Source: Acidovorax radicis N35
Lineage (GTDB): Bacteria > Pseudomonadota > Gammaproteobacteria > Burkholderiales > Burkholderiaceae_C
Direction of reading: 5' to 3'
DNA: 64,000 nt
Assembly: GCF_000204195.1 (NCBI RefSeq)
Contig: NZ_AFBG01000018.1
Location: 806,001 to 870,000, forward strand
The translations under genes and the position numbers were made by a program. Shown in pieces: positions 52,147 through 60,815 of this stretch; position 1 is the stretch's first letter, and each line of letters opens with the position of its first letter. The notes under the pieces were generated by a model. That model was not told the DNA's origin and did not search any database. It saw nothing but the letters and a program-made list of their open reading frames with translations.

Positions 52147-52790
52147 GGGGATTTTCTCCGTGTTGTGGTGTTGGAGGAGGGGGATGGTGGCGCGGGGGAG
52201 GCCACGCGCGGCGCAAAACCCTGCGGCGCGAGCGTGGCCAGGGCCACGAGGTAGCGCGCGGCCTTGCGCGTGGGGTTGTGGAACACGATCGGCTGGCTCA
52301 GTTGCATGGCCAGGCAGTCGCCTGCCTCCAGCGGCCAGGTGGTGCCGCCCACGGTGAGGTCCATGCGGCCTTCGATGACCCAGACCTGCTGGTGGATGTT
52401 GGCGTCGTGCACCGCAGAGTCCAGGGCCACGCGCTGGCCGGGCGGAAACTCCACTTCCACCAGCTGCAGCGGCGAGCGCGCTGGCGGCGAGAGCTGGCGG
52501 CGCATATAGCCCGACGCCGGGTCTTGCCACAGCGGCTGGTCGGCCGCGCGGATGAACGGGGAGGGCGCCTGACCACTGCGGGCACTGTCGTCAAAAAACG
52601 AGGCCAGGGCCACGCCGAGGCCGATGGCAAGCTTGTCCAGCACAGCCGCCGTGGGGCTGCTTTGTCCGCGTTCGATGAGCGAGATGTTGGAGCGGCTAAC
52701 GCCGCTGCGTTCGGCCAGGGTGTCGAGCGAATAGCCCCGGGCGTCGCGCAGTTCGCGCAGCCTGCCGGCGATGCGGGTGTGGATGTCCAT
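52143..52790 (-). CDS. XRE/cupin transcriptional regulator
   Basis: 215 residues. HTH of the Cro/XRE type (GYSLDTLAERSGVSRSNISL, residues 19-38) and a C-terminal cupin domain (WVIEGRMDLTVGGTTWPLEA) that would sense a small ligand. The tail after about 195 is a Pro/Ser-rich low-complexity end. Coupled to the GNAT gene by an ATGA overlap. Upstream is a 266-base gap with a partial family 1 repeat. Confidence 0.92.
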   Translation of the reverse strand: MDIHTRIAGRLRELRDARGYSLDTLAERSGVSRSNISLIERGQSSPTAAVLDKLAIGLGVALASFFDDSARSGQAPSPFIRAADQPLWQDPASGYMRRQLSPPARSPLQLVEVEFPPGQRVALDSAVHDANIHQQVWVIEGRMDLTVGGTTWPLEAGDCLAMQLSQPIVFHNPTRKAARYLVALATLAPQGFAPRVASPAPPSPSSNTTTRRKSP

Positions 52791-52890
52791 GAGGTCAGTT
52801 TAATGGAAAAAAATCCATAAAACTGGAAATTGTCTGAAATGATGGCGCCACAGATTGGTGCGCGGACCGGCCATGGCACAGGATTGGCGG

Positions 52891-52921
52891 GTAGATTGCT
52901 ATTATTTGAATAGCTAAAAAT
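52891..52921. repeat. Dispersed repeat family 1, copy 8 (partial)
   Basis: TAGATTGCTATTATTTGAAT then AGCTAAAAA; only the AT-rich flank of the repeat is kept, the GCGCTTG hairpin is missing. Confidence 0.55.
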
Positions 52922-53056
52922 ACAATGTGGATAAGCGACAAGCCACTATTTTTCTTGTGATTTGATCGCGCCATGGCGAGTGGCGCAGGTCCTGGCGATG
53001 CTGATACTGTGTGTACTTTGCATTTCACGCACCTTCGACCGCCGGAGACAAAAACC

Positions 53057-54145
53057 ATGACCCTGCCGTTTCATTCCCTGGATGCTGACCTGTTCGCCCG
53101 TGCCCAGACCTTGCTGGACGAGGAGTGGCTGGCACGTGACCCGGACCTGGCCCCCGTGTTGCCCACAGTGCTGGCGCGCAATGTGGGGCAGGACTGGCAC
53201 AAGGCGGGCACCTTCCGCCACCATCTGGTGGGCGTGGCGCGCTCGCTCACCATGTGGCAGCAGCCGCGCGATGTGCGCCTGCTGGGGCTGTTGCACAGCG
53301 TGTACGGCAATGCGTTCGTGGATCTGGTGAAGTTCGACCCGGCCCAGGAGCGCGCCCGCGTGCGCGACCTGGTGGGTGAATCGGCCGAGCACCTGGTCTA
53401 TGTGTTCTGCACCCAGTCGCGCACGCAGTTTGTGCAGAAGGTGCTGGCCCATGCGCTGGAGGCCGATGGCAGCCTGGTGCTGCAAAAGGACGGCATGGAC
53501 CATGTGCTCACGCCATACGAGGTAGCCACCTTCATCATCGTCAGCATGGCCGACACCATCGAGCAGTGGTTCAGCTGGCAGGACGACATCTTCTCGCGCT
53601 TCCCGGAGGTGCAGCATCGCCACCAGAAGGCCCACTGGGCGGCATCGCTCTGGCCCGGGCCCATGCGGCCATCGGGGCGCATGGTGCACCAGATCAACGG
53701 GCTGGCCAAGGCGCTGCAGCACCCGGGCCTGAAGGGCCTGTTGCCCGTGCCACCGGTGTTTGGCCATTGCACGCAGCACCTGTCGGCCGCCAACGAGGCG
53801 GCGGCCGCCTCGCTGTACTGGTCGGTGATCCAGCAAGACCAGCCGCTGGTGGACCTGGATGTGGCCACCGGTGTGCTGGAAAGCGCCGTGCGCCACAACC
53901 CCTGGGTGGGCGAGCCGCAGATGGTGCTGGCCCAGCTGTACCTGTCGGCTGGCCGCCAGGACGACGCCAAGGCCGCCGCCGAGAGCGCGCTGCACCTGTT
54001 CAGCGCCTGGGGCAACTCGTGGGACAAACGCGTGCAATGGGACGCCTGGGTGGCCTGGACGCGCATCCTGCTGCAGGGCGCGACGGTGGAGGGCACCTGG
54101 CCGGAGCGGCTGGACAAGCTCAACAACGTTGCGCTGCGCGGCTGA
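53057..54145 (+). CDS. DUF6817 (HD-like) domain protein
   Basis: 362 residues from ATG 53057 (GGAGA eight bases before). The N-terminal part shows KAGTFRHHLVGVARSLTMW and GLLHSVYGN, His-rich blocks reminiscent of metal-dependent HD-type folds, as in DUF6817. The rest is helical; a tetratricopeptide-like pattern (VLESAVRHNPWVGEPQMVLA) is visible near residue 275. Function is not known. A family 2 repeat follows directly. Confidence 0.7.
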   Translation: MTLPFHSLDADLFARAQTLLDEEWLARDPDLAPVLPTVLARNVGQDWHKAGTFRHHLVGVARSLTMWQQPRDVRLLGLLHSVYGNAFVDLVKFDPAQERARVRDLVGESAEHLVYVFCTQSRTQFVQKVLAHALEADGSLVLQKDGMDHVLTPYEVATFIIVSMADTIEQWFSWQDDIFSRFPEVQHRHQKAHWAASLWPGPMRPSGRMVHQINGLAKALQHPGLKGLLPVPPVFGHCTQHLSAANEAAAASLYWSVIQQDQPLVDLDVATGVLESAVRHNPWVGEPQMVLAQLYLSAGRQDDAKAAAESALHLFSAWGNSWDKRVQWDAWVAWTRILLQGATVEGTWPERLDKLNNVALRG

Positions 54146-54149
54146 CTTG

Positions 54150-54281
54150 GAACATCCCCCTGAGTGGCTGCGCCACTTCCCCCTTCTCTCGAATCGCTGC
54201 GCGATTCGGGAAGGGGGACGCAGCCCTCGCTGCGGGGCGGCCCTTGCTCGGCTGCCCTCGCCGGGCGCGCGCCAGTTTCAT
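54150..54281. repeat. Dispersed repeat family 2, copy 4 (inverted)
   Basis: Begins ATCCCCCTGAGTGGCTGCGC, contains TTCTCTCGAATCGCTGCGCG with its own hairpin, then GGGGGACGCAGCC and GCGGGGCGGCCCTTGC, ending GCGCGCCAGTTTCATG. The reverse complement matches copy 1 block by block. Confidence 0.88.
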
Positions 54282-54411
54282 GAGGTGAGGGTGGGGGCAC
54301 GGGCCTTGTCTTCTTATTCGAATGGGTTGTAATGAAATGAAAACTTAGTTGTTCCAGTTTTATCGGGGAAACCCTAGGATGCGAACCATCTCTCAACGAA
54401 AGGTTTTCCCT

Positions 54412-55215
54412 GTGAACAACAACAAGCGCCTCCTCCTGCAATCTGCCCTGGCTTTGGCTGCTGCCGCCGCTTTCTCTACCGGCGCGATCGCCCAGGACAA
54501 GCCCCTCAAGATCGGCGTGACGGGCGGCCCCCACGCGCAGATCTTCGAGGTGGTCAAGAAGGTTGCCGAGAAGGACGGCCTCAAGATCCAGGTCATCGAG
54601 TTCAGCGACTATGTGCAGCCCAACGCTGCGCTCGCCGCTGGCGACCTGGACGCCAACAGCTACCAGCACAAGCCCTACCTGGACGCGCAGATTGCCGACC
54701 GGGGCTACAAGTTTGCCGCAGTGGGCTACACCGTCAACTTCCCCATCGGCCTGTATTCCAAGAAGGTCAAGAAGCTCGAAGACCTGAAGGAAGGCGCCAA
54801 GTTCGGCATCCCGAACGACCCCACCAATGGCGGCCGCGTGCTGCTGGTGCTGCAGGACAAGGGCCTGATCAAGCTGCGTGACGGCGCTGGCCTCAAGGCC
54901 ACGCCGCTGGACGTGGTGGGCAACCCCAAGAAGATCAAGTTCGTCGAGCTCGATGCCGCCCAATTGCCCCGTTCGCTGGACGACCTGGACGCTTCGGCCA
55001 TCAACACCAACTTTGCGCTGTCGGCAGGCCTGAACCCTGGCAAGGATGCCATTGCCCAGGAAAACGCCAAGAGCCCCTACGTCAACCTGATCGCCGTGCG
55101 CGATGCCGACAAGGACAAGCCCTGGGTCGCCAAGCTGGTGAAGGCCTACCACTCGGAAGAGGTGAAGAAGTTCATCCAGACCGAGTTCAAGGGTTCGGTG
55201 CTGCCGGGCTTCTGA
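54412..55215 (+). CDS. metQ: Methionine-binding protein MetQ
   Basis: 267 residues from GTG 54412, preceded at eight bases by GAAAGG; an in-frame ATG at 54379 has a weaker site. Signal peptide ends TGAIAQ, so it is a soluble periplasmic receptor, not a lipoprotein. LKIGVTGGPHAQIFEVVKKV, YVQPNAALAAGDLDANSYQH and NFALSAGLNPGKDAI are NlpA/MetQ family. It delivers methionine to MetN/MetI, encoded 20 kb away, so expression is not coupled by an operon. It could also be a duplicate with another ligand. Confidence 0.93.
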   Translation: MNNNKRLLLQSALALAAAAAFSTGAIAQDKPLKIGVTGGPHAQIFEVVKKVAEKDGLKIQVIEFSDYVQPNAALAAGDLDANSYQHKPYLDAQIADRGYKFAAVGYTVNFPIGLYSKKVKKLEDLKEGAKFGIPNDPTNGGRVLLVLQDKGLIKLRDGAGLKATPLDVVGNPKKIKFVELDAAQLPRSLDDLDASAINTNFALSAGLNPGKDAIAQENAKSPYVNLIAVRDADKDKPWVAKLVKAYHSEEVKKFIQTEFKGSVLPGF

Positions 55216-55347
55216 CCGTCTTTCCGGTGGCGCGCAGGGGCGCGCACTGTGGTCCTTCGCCGGTATGCCCTGCTGGCTTCCCCGCACCCTAACCTTCTTC
55301 CGCGAGGGGAGAGGGGCTGAGAAGGCTGCTGGAGCTACAAAGTATTC

Positions 55348-55410
55348 ATCCAAATTGGCACCTGGCGCTTATTGGTTAAGCGCAAGGTGCTATTTTATTT
55401 GTAGCTATTG
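55348..55410. repeat. Dispersed repeat family 1, copy 9, with a family 3 fragment nearby
   Basis: Core GGCACCTGGCGCTTATTGGT then TAAGCGCAAGGTGCTATTTT in the 304-base gap behind metQ. Ahead of it, 55278-55320 (CGCGAGGGGAGAGGGG) resembles the family 3 repeat. Nothing else is evident. Confidence 0.75.
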
Positions 55411-55519
55411 GCCGCGCCTAGTACCCCAGCAGTTCCGTGGGGAACTGGCGGGGCGTGGCCTGGGGCCACAATGAAGGTTAACGTTCGGTAACACACCCTC
55501 AGCCCTGCGACCCCTGCCC

Positions 55520-57826
55520 ATGCCTCTCGCGGAACGAAACCTCACAGTGGCCTGGGCCGTCGCGGCGGCGCTGTTGTTCGCCGCATCGCTGTGGGTGCCG
55601 CACCAAAGCGTGCGGGTGTTTCTCGACAACGCGTCGTGGACGCTGGCCCTGTGCCTGTCGGCCTTCTGGGCCTGGCGCGGCCGCATGCAGGTGCCGCCGG
55701 CCGAGCGTTTGCTGCACACGGGTTTGTTCGTCGGCACCTTGCTCATGGCCACCGGGCAGATGGTGTGGAACCTGCAGGTGGCCCTGGACTGGAACCCGTT
55801 CCCTGCGCCAGCCGACCTGTTCTTTCTGGCCGTGGGCCCGGTGTGGGCGGCCACCGTGATCCGCGCCACGTTTGCGCGCCTGGCCAAGGACCGCACTTAC
55901 CCGGCATCGCTCGATTTTGGGGGCGCCGTGCTGGCGCTGCTGGCCTTCACCCTGGTGATCTACCTCCCTACGGGTGAGATGCGTTCGCTGGCAGAGGGGG
56001 CGGTGCTGGTGCTGTACCCCGCCACGTTTCTGACCGCTGCGGGTGTCGGGGCTCTGGCCATTCCCACGGTCGGGGTGCGCATCACACGCTCGCATCTGTT
56101 GGTGCTGCTGGGCATGCTGGGCTACGGCCTGAGCTGGATGCAGTGGAATCTGATGGTGATCCACGGCACGGTGCAGCCCGGGCTCTGGTTCAACGCCAGT
56201 TTCAGCCTGTCGGCGCTGGCCTTTGGCTGGGGCGCGCGCTGGCTGCGTTTTGAGGTGTCGGCAGACCAGGACTACCGGCGCCAGTGCGATCAGCTCATGA
56301 ACTACGTGCCGCTGGTGTCGATGACGCTGGCGGCCATCACGCTGGTGTTGCTGTTCATCACTCCCGACGGACGTGTCGGCGTGCAGGCGCTGATCCTGGG
56401 GTGCTGCCTGCTGGTGCTGCTGCTGGCGGCCCTGCGCCAGACCATCGTGGTGGGCCTGCTCAACCGCCTGCGCACGGCGGAGGCAGCGGTGCTGCGCAAC
56501 GAAGAGCAGCTGTACCAGGTGGCGCACTTTGATGCCCTCACGGGCCTGCCCAATCGCCGCTATTTTGAAGATGCACTGGAGCGCGCCGTGGCCGATGCGT
56601 CGCGCTACGCGCACGCGCCCGACCGGCGTGTGGCGCTGCTGCTGATCGACCTGGACCACTTCAAGAGCGTCAACGAAACCTACGGCCACCGCGTGGGCGA
56701 TGCGTTGCTGAGCGAGGTGGCACAGCGCATCACCCAGCTGCTGGCGGGGCAGGGGCTGGTGTCGCGGCTGGCCAATGACCAGTTCACCGTGATGCTGCTG
56801 CGGCCCGCGTCGCGCACGGTGCTGGCGCAGCGGGCAGCTTCGCTGGTCGAGGGGCTGTCGCGGCCCTGGGAGCTGTCGGAGGTGGGCGCGCAATACATGG
56901 GCGCCAGCATCGGCATCAGCCTGTTCCCGGACGACGCCAGCAACAGCGCCGAGCTGGTGCGGCACGCGCATTCGGCACTGCATGCCACCAAAAGCGCCGG
57001 GCGCGGTTCGTACCGCTTCTACATTGAAGAGTTCACGCAGATCACGCGGGGCCGGCTGGAGCTGCGCCGCCGCTTGCACAGTGCGCTGCAGGGCGGTGAG
57101 TTCACGCTGGTGTACCAGCCGCAGCTCAACCAGCAGCGCCAGACCGTGGGAGCCGAGGCGCTGCTGCGCTGGTCGGTGGATGGCAAGGCGGTGTCGCCCG
57201 ACGAATTCATCCCGCTGGCCGAAGAAAGCGGGCTCATCGTGCCGATTGGCCTGTGGGTGTTCGAGACCGCCTGCCGCCAGGTGGCGCAGTGGCGGGCCGA
57301 AGGCTGGCAGGTGCCGGTGGTGTCGGTCAACGTCTCCACCATCCAGCTGCGCGAGCCCGGGTTCACCCAGACCCTGCTGGGCGTGACGCAGCGGGCAGGG
57401 GTGAGCCCCGCCGTTCTGGTGCTGGAGATCACCGAGTCGCAGCTGCTGGACGAGTCGCTGTATGCCATTGCGCTCGATCTGAAGAACGCAGGGTTTGCGC
57501 TGTCGATCGACGACTTTGGCACCGGGCACTCGTCGCTCATCAAGCTCAAGCGGCTGCCCGTGGGCGAGCTGAAAATCGACAAGGTCTTTGTGCGCGACAT
57601 CGTGGTGGACGTGAACGACCGCGAGATCTGCGCCACCATCAACGCGCTGGCCCGCACCCTGGGCCTGGAGGTGGTGGCCGAAGGGGTGGAGACTGAGGAA
57701 CAGCTCCAGCTCCTGATCAAGATGGGCTGCGAGCGTTTTCAGGGCTGGCTGTTTGCCCCGGCCCTGGCGCCGGAGCAACTGGCCCGGCACTGGCTGCAGC
57801 GGCAGGTGCCGTTGGCGGTCCACTGA
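55520..57826 (+). CDS. Membrane GGDEF-EAL protein with a degenerate GGDEF motif (c-di-GMP phosphodiesterase)
   Basis: 768 residues. About nine hydrophobic helices to residue 310, a GGDEF domain and an EAL domain. The cyclase motif is ANDQF at 418-422 rather than GGDEF, so the domain is probably inactive or regulatory. The EAL domain looks active: EAL at 546-548, NVS, EITES, DDFGTGHSSL (664), KIDKVF and EGVETEEQ are all in place. It would hydrolyse c-di-GMP, opposing cyclases such as the one at 20943. Confidence 0.93.
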   Translation: MPLAERNLTVAWAVAAALLFAASLWVPHQSVRVFLDNASWTLALCLSAFWAWRGRMQVPPAERLLHTGLFVGTLLMATGQMVWNLQVALDWNPFPAPADLFFLAVGPVWAATVIRATFARLAKDRTYPASLDFGGAVLALLAFTLVIYLPTGEMRSLAEGAVLVLYPATFLTAAGVGALAIPTVGVRITRSHLLVLLGMLGYGLSWMQWNLMVIHGTVQPGLWFNASFSLSALAFGWGARWLRFEVSADQDYRRQCDQLMNYVPLVSMTLAAITLVLLFITPDGRVGVQALILGCCLLVLLLAALRQTIVVGLLNRLRTAEAAVLRNEEQLYQVAHFDALTGLPNRRYFEDALERAVADASRYAHAPDRRVALLLIDLDHFKSVNETYGHRVGDALLSEVAQRITQLLAGQGLVSRLANDQFTVMLLRPASRTVLAQRAASLVEGLSRPWELSEVGAQYMGASIGISLFPDDASNSAELVRHAHSALHATKSAGRGSYRFYIEEFTQITRGRLELRRRLHSALQGGEFTLVYQPQLNQQRQTVGAEALLRWSVDGKAVSPDEFIPLAEESGLIVPIGLWVFETACRQVAQWRAEGWQVPVVSVNVSTIQLREPGFTQTLLGVTQRAGVSPAVLVLEITESQLLDESLYAIALDLKNAGFALSIDDFGTGHSSLIKLKRLPVGELKIDKVFVRDIVVDVNDREICATINALARTLGLEVVAEGVETEEQLQLLIKMGCERFQGWLFAPALAPEQLARHWLQRQVPLAVH

Positions 57827-57854
57827 AAGCCCCGAAGCTCCGAAGCGCCGGGAG

Positions 57855-57910
57855 TCAAAAATGATAGCTGCTTGCGCTTTATTTATATGCGCCAGAGACC
57901 ATTTTTATTG
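57855..57910. repeat. Dispersed repeat family 1, copy 10
   Basis: Core ATGATAGCTGCTTGCGCTTT then ATTTATATGCGCCAGAG, between the EAL and azoR genes. Confidence 0.7.
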
Positions 57911-57921
57911 GCGAAAATGAC

Positions 57922-57944
57922 AAAACCCGGTGCAGGGCCGGGTT
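57922..57944 (-). terminator. Rho-independent terminator of azoR
   Basis: On the minus strand AACCCGG-CCCTGCA-CCGGGTT is followed by TTG and an AT-rich run; 45 bases behind the azoR stop. Confidence 0.7.
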
Positions 57945-57989
57945 CTGGGGGCGCCGCAGGGCTGGCGCCCTGTGGCGGTGGGGTTGTGA

Positions 57990-58634
57990 CTACGCAGCCT
58001 GCGACACGCGGGCCTGGTTGGCGGCCACGCTGGTGTTGCTGGTGATCGCCTGCTCGGCCAAAGCCAGGGCGGCGGCCTTGGCGTCCGGGCCCATGCCCAC
58101 CCCTTCGGCGCGCACAAAACGCACGTCGGTGATGCCGAAGAAACCAAACACCACCTTCAGATAGCTCTCTTGGTGCTCCATGGCCTGGCCGCCTTCGCTG
58201 GTCGAATACACGCCGCCACGGCTGGACGCCACGATCACGGTCTTGCCACCGGCCAGGCCCACGGGGCCCTTGTCGGTGTACTTGAAGGTGCGGCCGGTTT
58301 GGGCGATGCGGTCGATCCAGGCCTTGAGCTGGCTGGGCACCGAGAAGTTGTACAGCGGCGCGCCAATCACGATCACGTCGGCCGCCAGGAACTGGCTCAC
58401 CAGCGCCTCAGACAATGCGTTTTCACGGCGCTCCACATCCGTGGCAGCGGCCTGGCCCGTGCGGAAGCCGAGCGATTCCACCGACAGGTGGGAGGGGGCC
58501 TGTGTGGCCAGGTCCAGGTAGTCCACCGTGGTGCCGGGGTGGGCGGCTTGCCAGGCGGCCACGGTGCGGGCGGTCAGTTGGCGGGACACGGATTGTTCAC
58601 CGGTGATGGCAGAGTCGATGTGAAGCAGTTGCAT
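57990..58634 (-). CDS. azoR: FMN-dependent NADH:quinone oxidoreductase / azoreductase
   Basis: 214 residues of the flavodoxin-like AzoR family. [20 protein letters not shown] is the FMN-phosphate loop, [20 protein letters not shown] the isoalloxazine and quinone site, and SSRGGVYS follows. It reduces quinones and azo dyes with NADH, protecting against electrophiles. Divergent from a LysR gene over a palindromic operator. Confidence 0.95.
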   Translation of the reverse strand: MQLLHIDSAITGEQSVSRQLTARTVAAWQAAHPGTTVDYLDLATQAPSHLSVESLGFRTGQAAATDVERRENALSEALVSQFLAADVIVIGAPLYNFSVPSQLKAWIDRIAQTGRTFKYTDKGPVGLAGGKTVIVASSRGGVYSTSEGGQAMEHQESYLKVVFGFFGITDVRFVRAEGVGMGPDAKAAALALAEQAITSNTSVAANQARVSQAA

Positions 58635-58731
58635 GGAAAACTCCTGGGAGGTCTGTGGGTGGAGCCACAGCGTGTGGCCATGGGATGAATTGTGGTTGTT
58701 CGTTCTTCTGTTGATAAGGTGGGGAACTTGC

Positions 58732-58747
58732 GATAGATTGTTCTATC
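58732..58747. promoter_or_regulatory. Candidate LysR operator between azoR and its regulator
   Basis: Perfect inverted repeat GATAGA-TTGT-TCTATC nine bases before the LysR start codon. It fits the T-N11-A LysR box. Confidence 0.6.
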
Positions 58748-58756
58748 CATAGGACG

Positions 58757-59713
58757 ATGACTGCGATGCAAGATCTCAACGACATGCTGTATTTCGCCGA
58801 AGTGGTGGAGCGGGGCGGCTTTGCCGCTGCGGGCCGAGCCCTGGGCATCCCCAAGTCGCGCCTGTCCCGGCGTGTGTCGGACCTGGAGACACAACTGGGC
58901 GTGCGCCTGCTGCAGCGCACCACCCGAAAGCTCTCGTTGACCGAGGTGGGCGAGGCGTACTTGCGCCACTGTCAGGCCATGCGCGAGTCGGCCCAGGCCG
59001 CCGCCGACACGGTGGCCCAGGTGCAGACCACCCCACGCGGCACCATCCGCGTGAGCTGTCCCGTGACGCTGGCGCAGACCGTGCTGGCCGAGCTGATGCC
59101 GCAGTTTCTGGCCAACTACCCGGAGGTGCGCATCGACATGCTGGTGAGCAACCGCGCGGTGAATCTGGTGGAAGAGGGCATTGATGTGGCGCTGCGCGTG
59201 CGCCCGTCGGTGGACGACAGCGGCAGCATGGTCGTCAAGCGCCTGGACCACACCACGCAGATCCTGGTGGCCAGCCCCGAGCTGCTGATCCGCCAGGGCA
59301 CCCCCAAGACGCTGGACGATCTTGCCAAGCTCGACAGCATTGCCATGTCCGCGCCCGAGGGCCGGTCCATCTGGAACCTCATCGGTCCTGGCGGCGTGCA
59401 CCAGATGGTGCAGCACACCCCGCGTTATGTGGCCGATGACCTGCTCACGCTCAAGTACGCCGCTGTGGCGGGCACCGGTGTGTGCTGGATGCCCGACTAC
59501 ATGTGCCAGGAAGAAATGCGCGAGCGCAAGCTGGTGCGTGTGCTGCCCGACTGGGCTCCCGCACCCGCCATCGTGCATGCCGTGTTCCCCTCCCGCCGGG
59601 GGCTGTCGCCTGCGGTGCGGCGATTTCTGGACTACCTGGGCGAGGCCATGCCCGGGCGCAGCAGCTTGAGCACCCGCCAGGCCTTGCAGGGGGTGGACGG
59701 GGCGGATATCTGA
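58757..59713 (+). CDS. LysR-family regulator of azoR
   Basis: 318 residues from ATG 58757; a second ATG at 58766 (MQDLNDMLYF) is equally possible. Winged helix YFAEVVERGGFAAAGRALGI and PKSRLSRRVSDLETQLGVRL, effector domain typical of quinone-responsive LysR proteins (PRGTIRVSCPVTLAQTVLAE). Divergent from azoR, so it is the expected quinone/electrophile-responsive regulator. Inference from layout. Confidence 0.9.
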   Translation: MTAMQDLNDMLYFAEVVERGGFAAAGRALGIPKSRLSRRVSDLETQLGVRLLQRTTRKLSLTEVGEAYLRHCQAMRESAQAAADTVAQVQTTPRGTIRVSCPVTLAQTVLAELMPQFLANYPEVRIDMLVSNRAVNLVEEGIDVALRVRPSVDDSGSMVVKRLDHTTQILVASPELLIRQGTPKTLDDLAKLDSIAMSAPEGRSIWNLIGPGGVHQMVQHTPRYVADDLLTLKYAAVAGTGVCWMPDYMCQEEMRERKLVRVLPDWAPAPAIVHAVFPSRRGLSPAVRRFLDYLGEAMPGRSSLSTRQALQGVDGADI

Positions 59714-59893
59714 GGCTGGGCGAAAGCGCGCCCCGACCGGACTGGCGTCCGCGCCGAATCCGCCGACTGCGGCAAAGACCGTATGCCGCCACGGGCTGCG
59801 TCGGCACATCGCTTTTTGGCGCCACAATGCAACGAATTGCAACTGTGCGGGCAGCCCCTGTGTTTACCGCACCGGGGCCGTCCGGGATTCCTT

Positions 59894-60763
59894 GTGACCG
59901 CTCCACACCCCATCGATCAAGATATCCGGCAAGCCCGCGTGCACCCTGCGGTGCGGGCCATCGTGGTCCCGCCATGCCCCGAGTCGCTGCTGCGCCTGCA
60001 GCAGATCATGGCCGCGCCCGAGCTGGACTCTGCCGCCCTGGATCAACTGGCGTCCTCGGACGTGGCCCTGGCCGCTGCCGTGATGCGGCTGGCCAACAGC
60101 CCGCTGTATGGCCTGGCCCAGCCGGTGCAGACCGTGGGCATGGCGCTCACGGTGCTGGGGCTCCAGCCTGCGGTGGAGCTGCTGTCGGCCTTCATCACGC
60201 GCAATGCCCTGCAGGTGCGGTCCCCGCTGCTGGAGCATTTCTGGGAAAGCTCGCAGCGCCGCGCCATTGCGTGCGAGCACATCGGCCACCAGCTCTACAG
60301 CTTTGACCCGGGCCTGGGCTACAGCTTCGGGCTGTTCTGCCATGTGGGCATGCCTGTGCTGGTGAAGGCCGTGCGGGGCTATGCCAGCACCGTGACCGAG
60401 GCCCTGGCCCGCAAGGACCGCACCTTCACCCAGACCGAAAACGCCAGCCACCGCACCGACCACGCCGTGATGGGCGCCATCGTGGCCCGCACCTGGCACC
60501 TGCCGGGGGATGTGGCGCAGGCCATCTGGCTGCACCACGACTTTGCGTGCCTGGGCGATGAGCGCTTCAACCCCACGGTGCGGCACCTTGTGGCGCTGGG
60601 CCTGCTGGCCGAGTACCTGGTGAACCACCACGACAACCTGGCCCCCACGCGCGAATGGCTGCAACACGGCCAGGCCTGCATGCAGCATCTGCACGTGACG
60701 CAGGATGAGCTGGACCACTGGATCGACGCACTGCACCCGGCCTTTGAGGCCGTGCGGTTCTGA
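59894..60763 (+). CDS. HDOD-domain protein
   Basis: 289 residues from GTG 59894, chosen because the upstream part of the frame is not protein-like. Almost all is one HDOD domain: VVPPCPESLLRLQQIMAAPE, ANSPLYGLAQPVQTVGMALT and HVGMPVLVKAVRGYASTVTE; the metal ligands of true HD hydrolases are largely missing as usual in HDOD proteins. Role in signalling, often with c-di-GMP; partner unknown. No ribosome binding site is obvious at the GTG, so the start is uncertain. Confidence 0.85.
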   Translation: MTAPHPIDQDIRQARVHPAVRAIVVPPCPESLLRLQQIMAAPELDSAALDQLASSDVALAAAVMRLANSPLYGLAQPVQTVGMALTVLGLQPAVELLSAFITRNALQVRSPLLEHFWESSQRRAIACEHIGHQLYSFDPGLGYSFGLFCHVGMPVLVKAVRGYASTVTEALARKDRTFTQTENASHRTDHAVMGAIVARTWHLPGDVAQAIWLHHDFACLGDERFNPTVRHLVALGLLAEYLVNHHDNLAPTREWLQHGQACMQHLHVTQDELDHWIDALHPAFEAVRF

Positions 60764-60815
60764 GAACGTAGACACGTTCTGACACTGGACATCGCCTGAG
60801 CTGGCGGCTTCGCGA

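Noticed and set aside
52946-55353. Long minus-strand frames opposite the DUF6817 and metQ genes
   Set aside because: Both + strand genes have clear domains and ribosome binding sites; the frames are shadows and cross a dispersed repeat.
55499-57823. 774-codon minus-strand frame opposite the GGDEF-EAL gene
   Set aside because: Shadow of a real gene; the translation is rich in His, Gln and Arg and lacks any domain.
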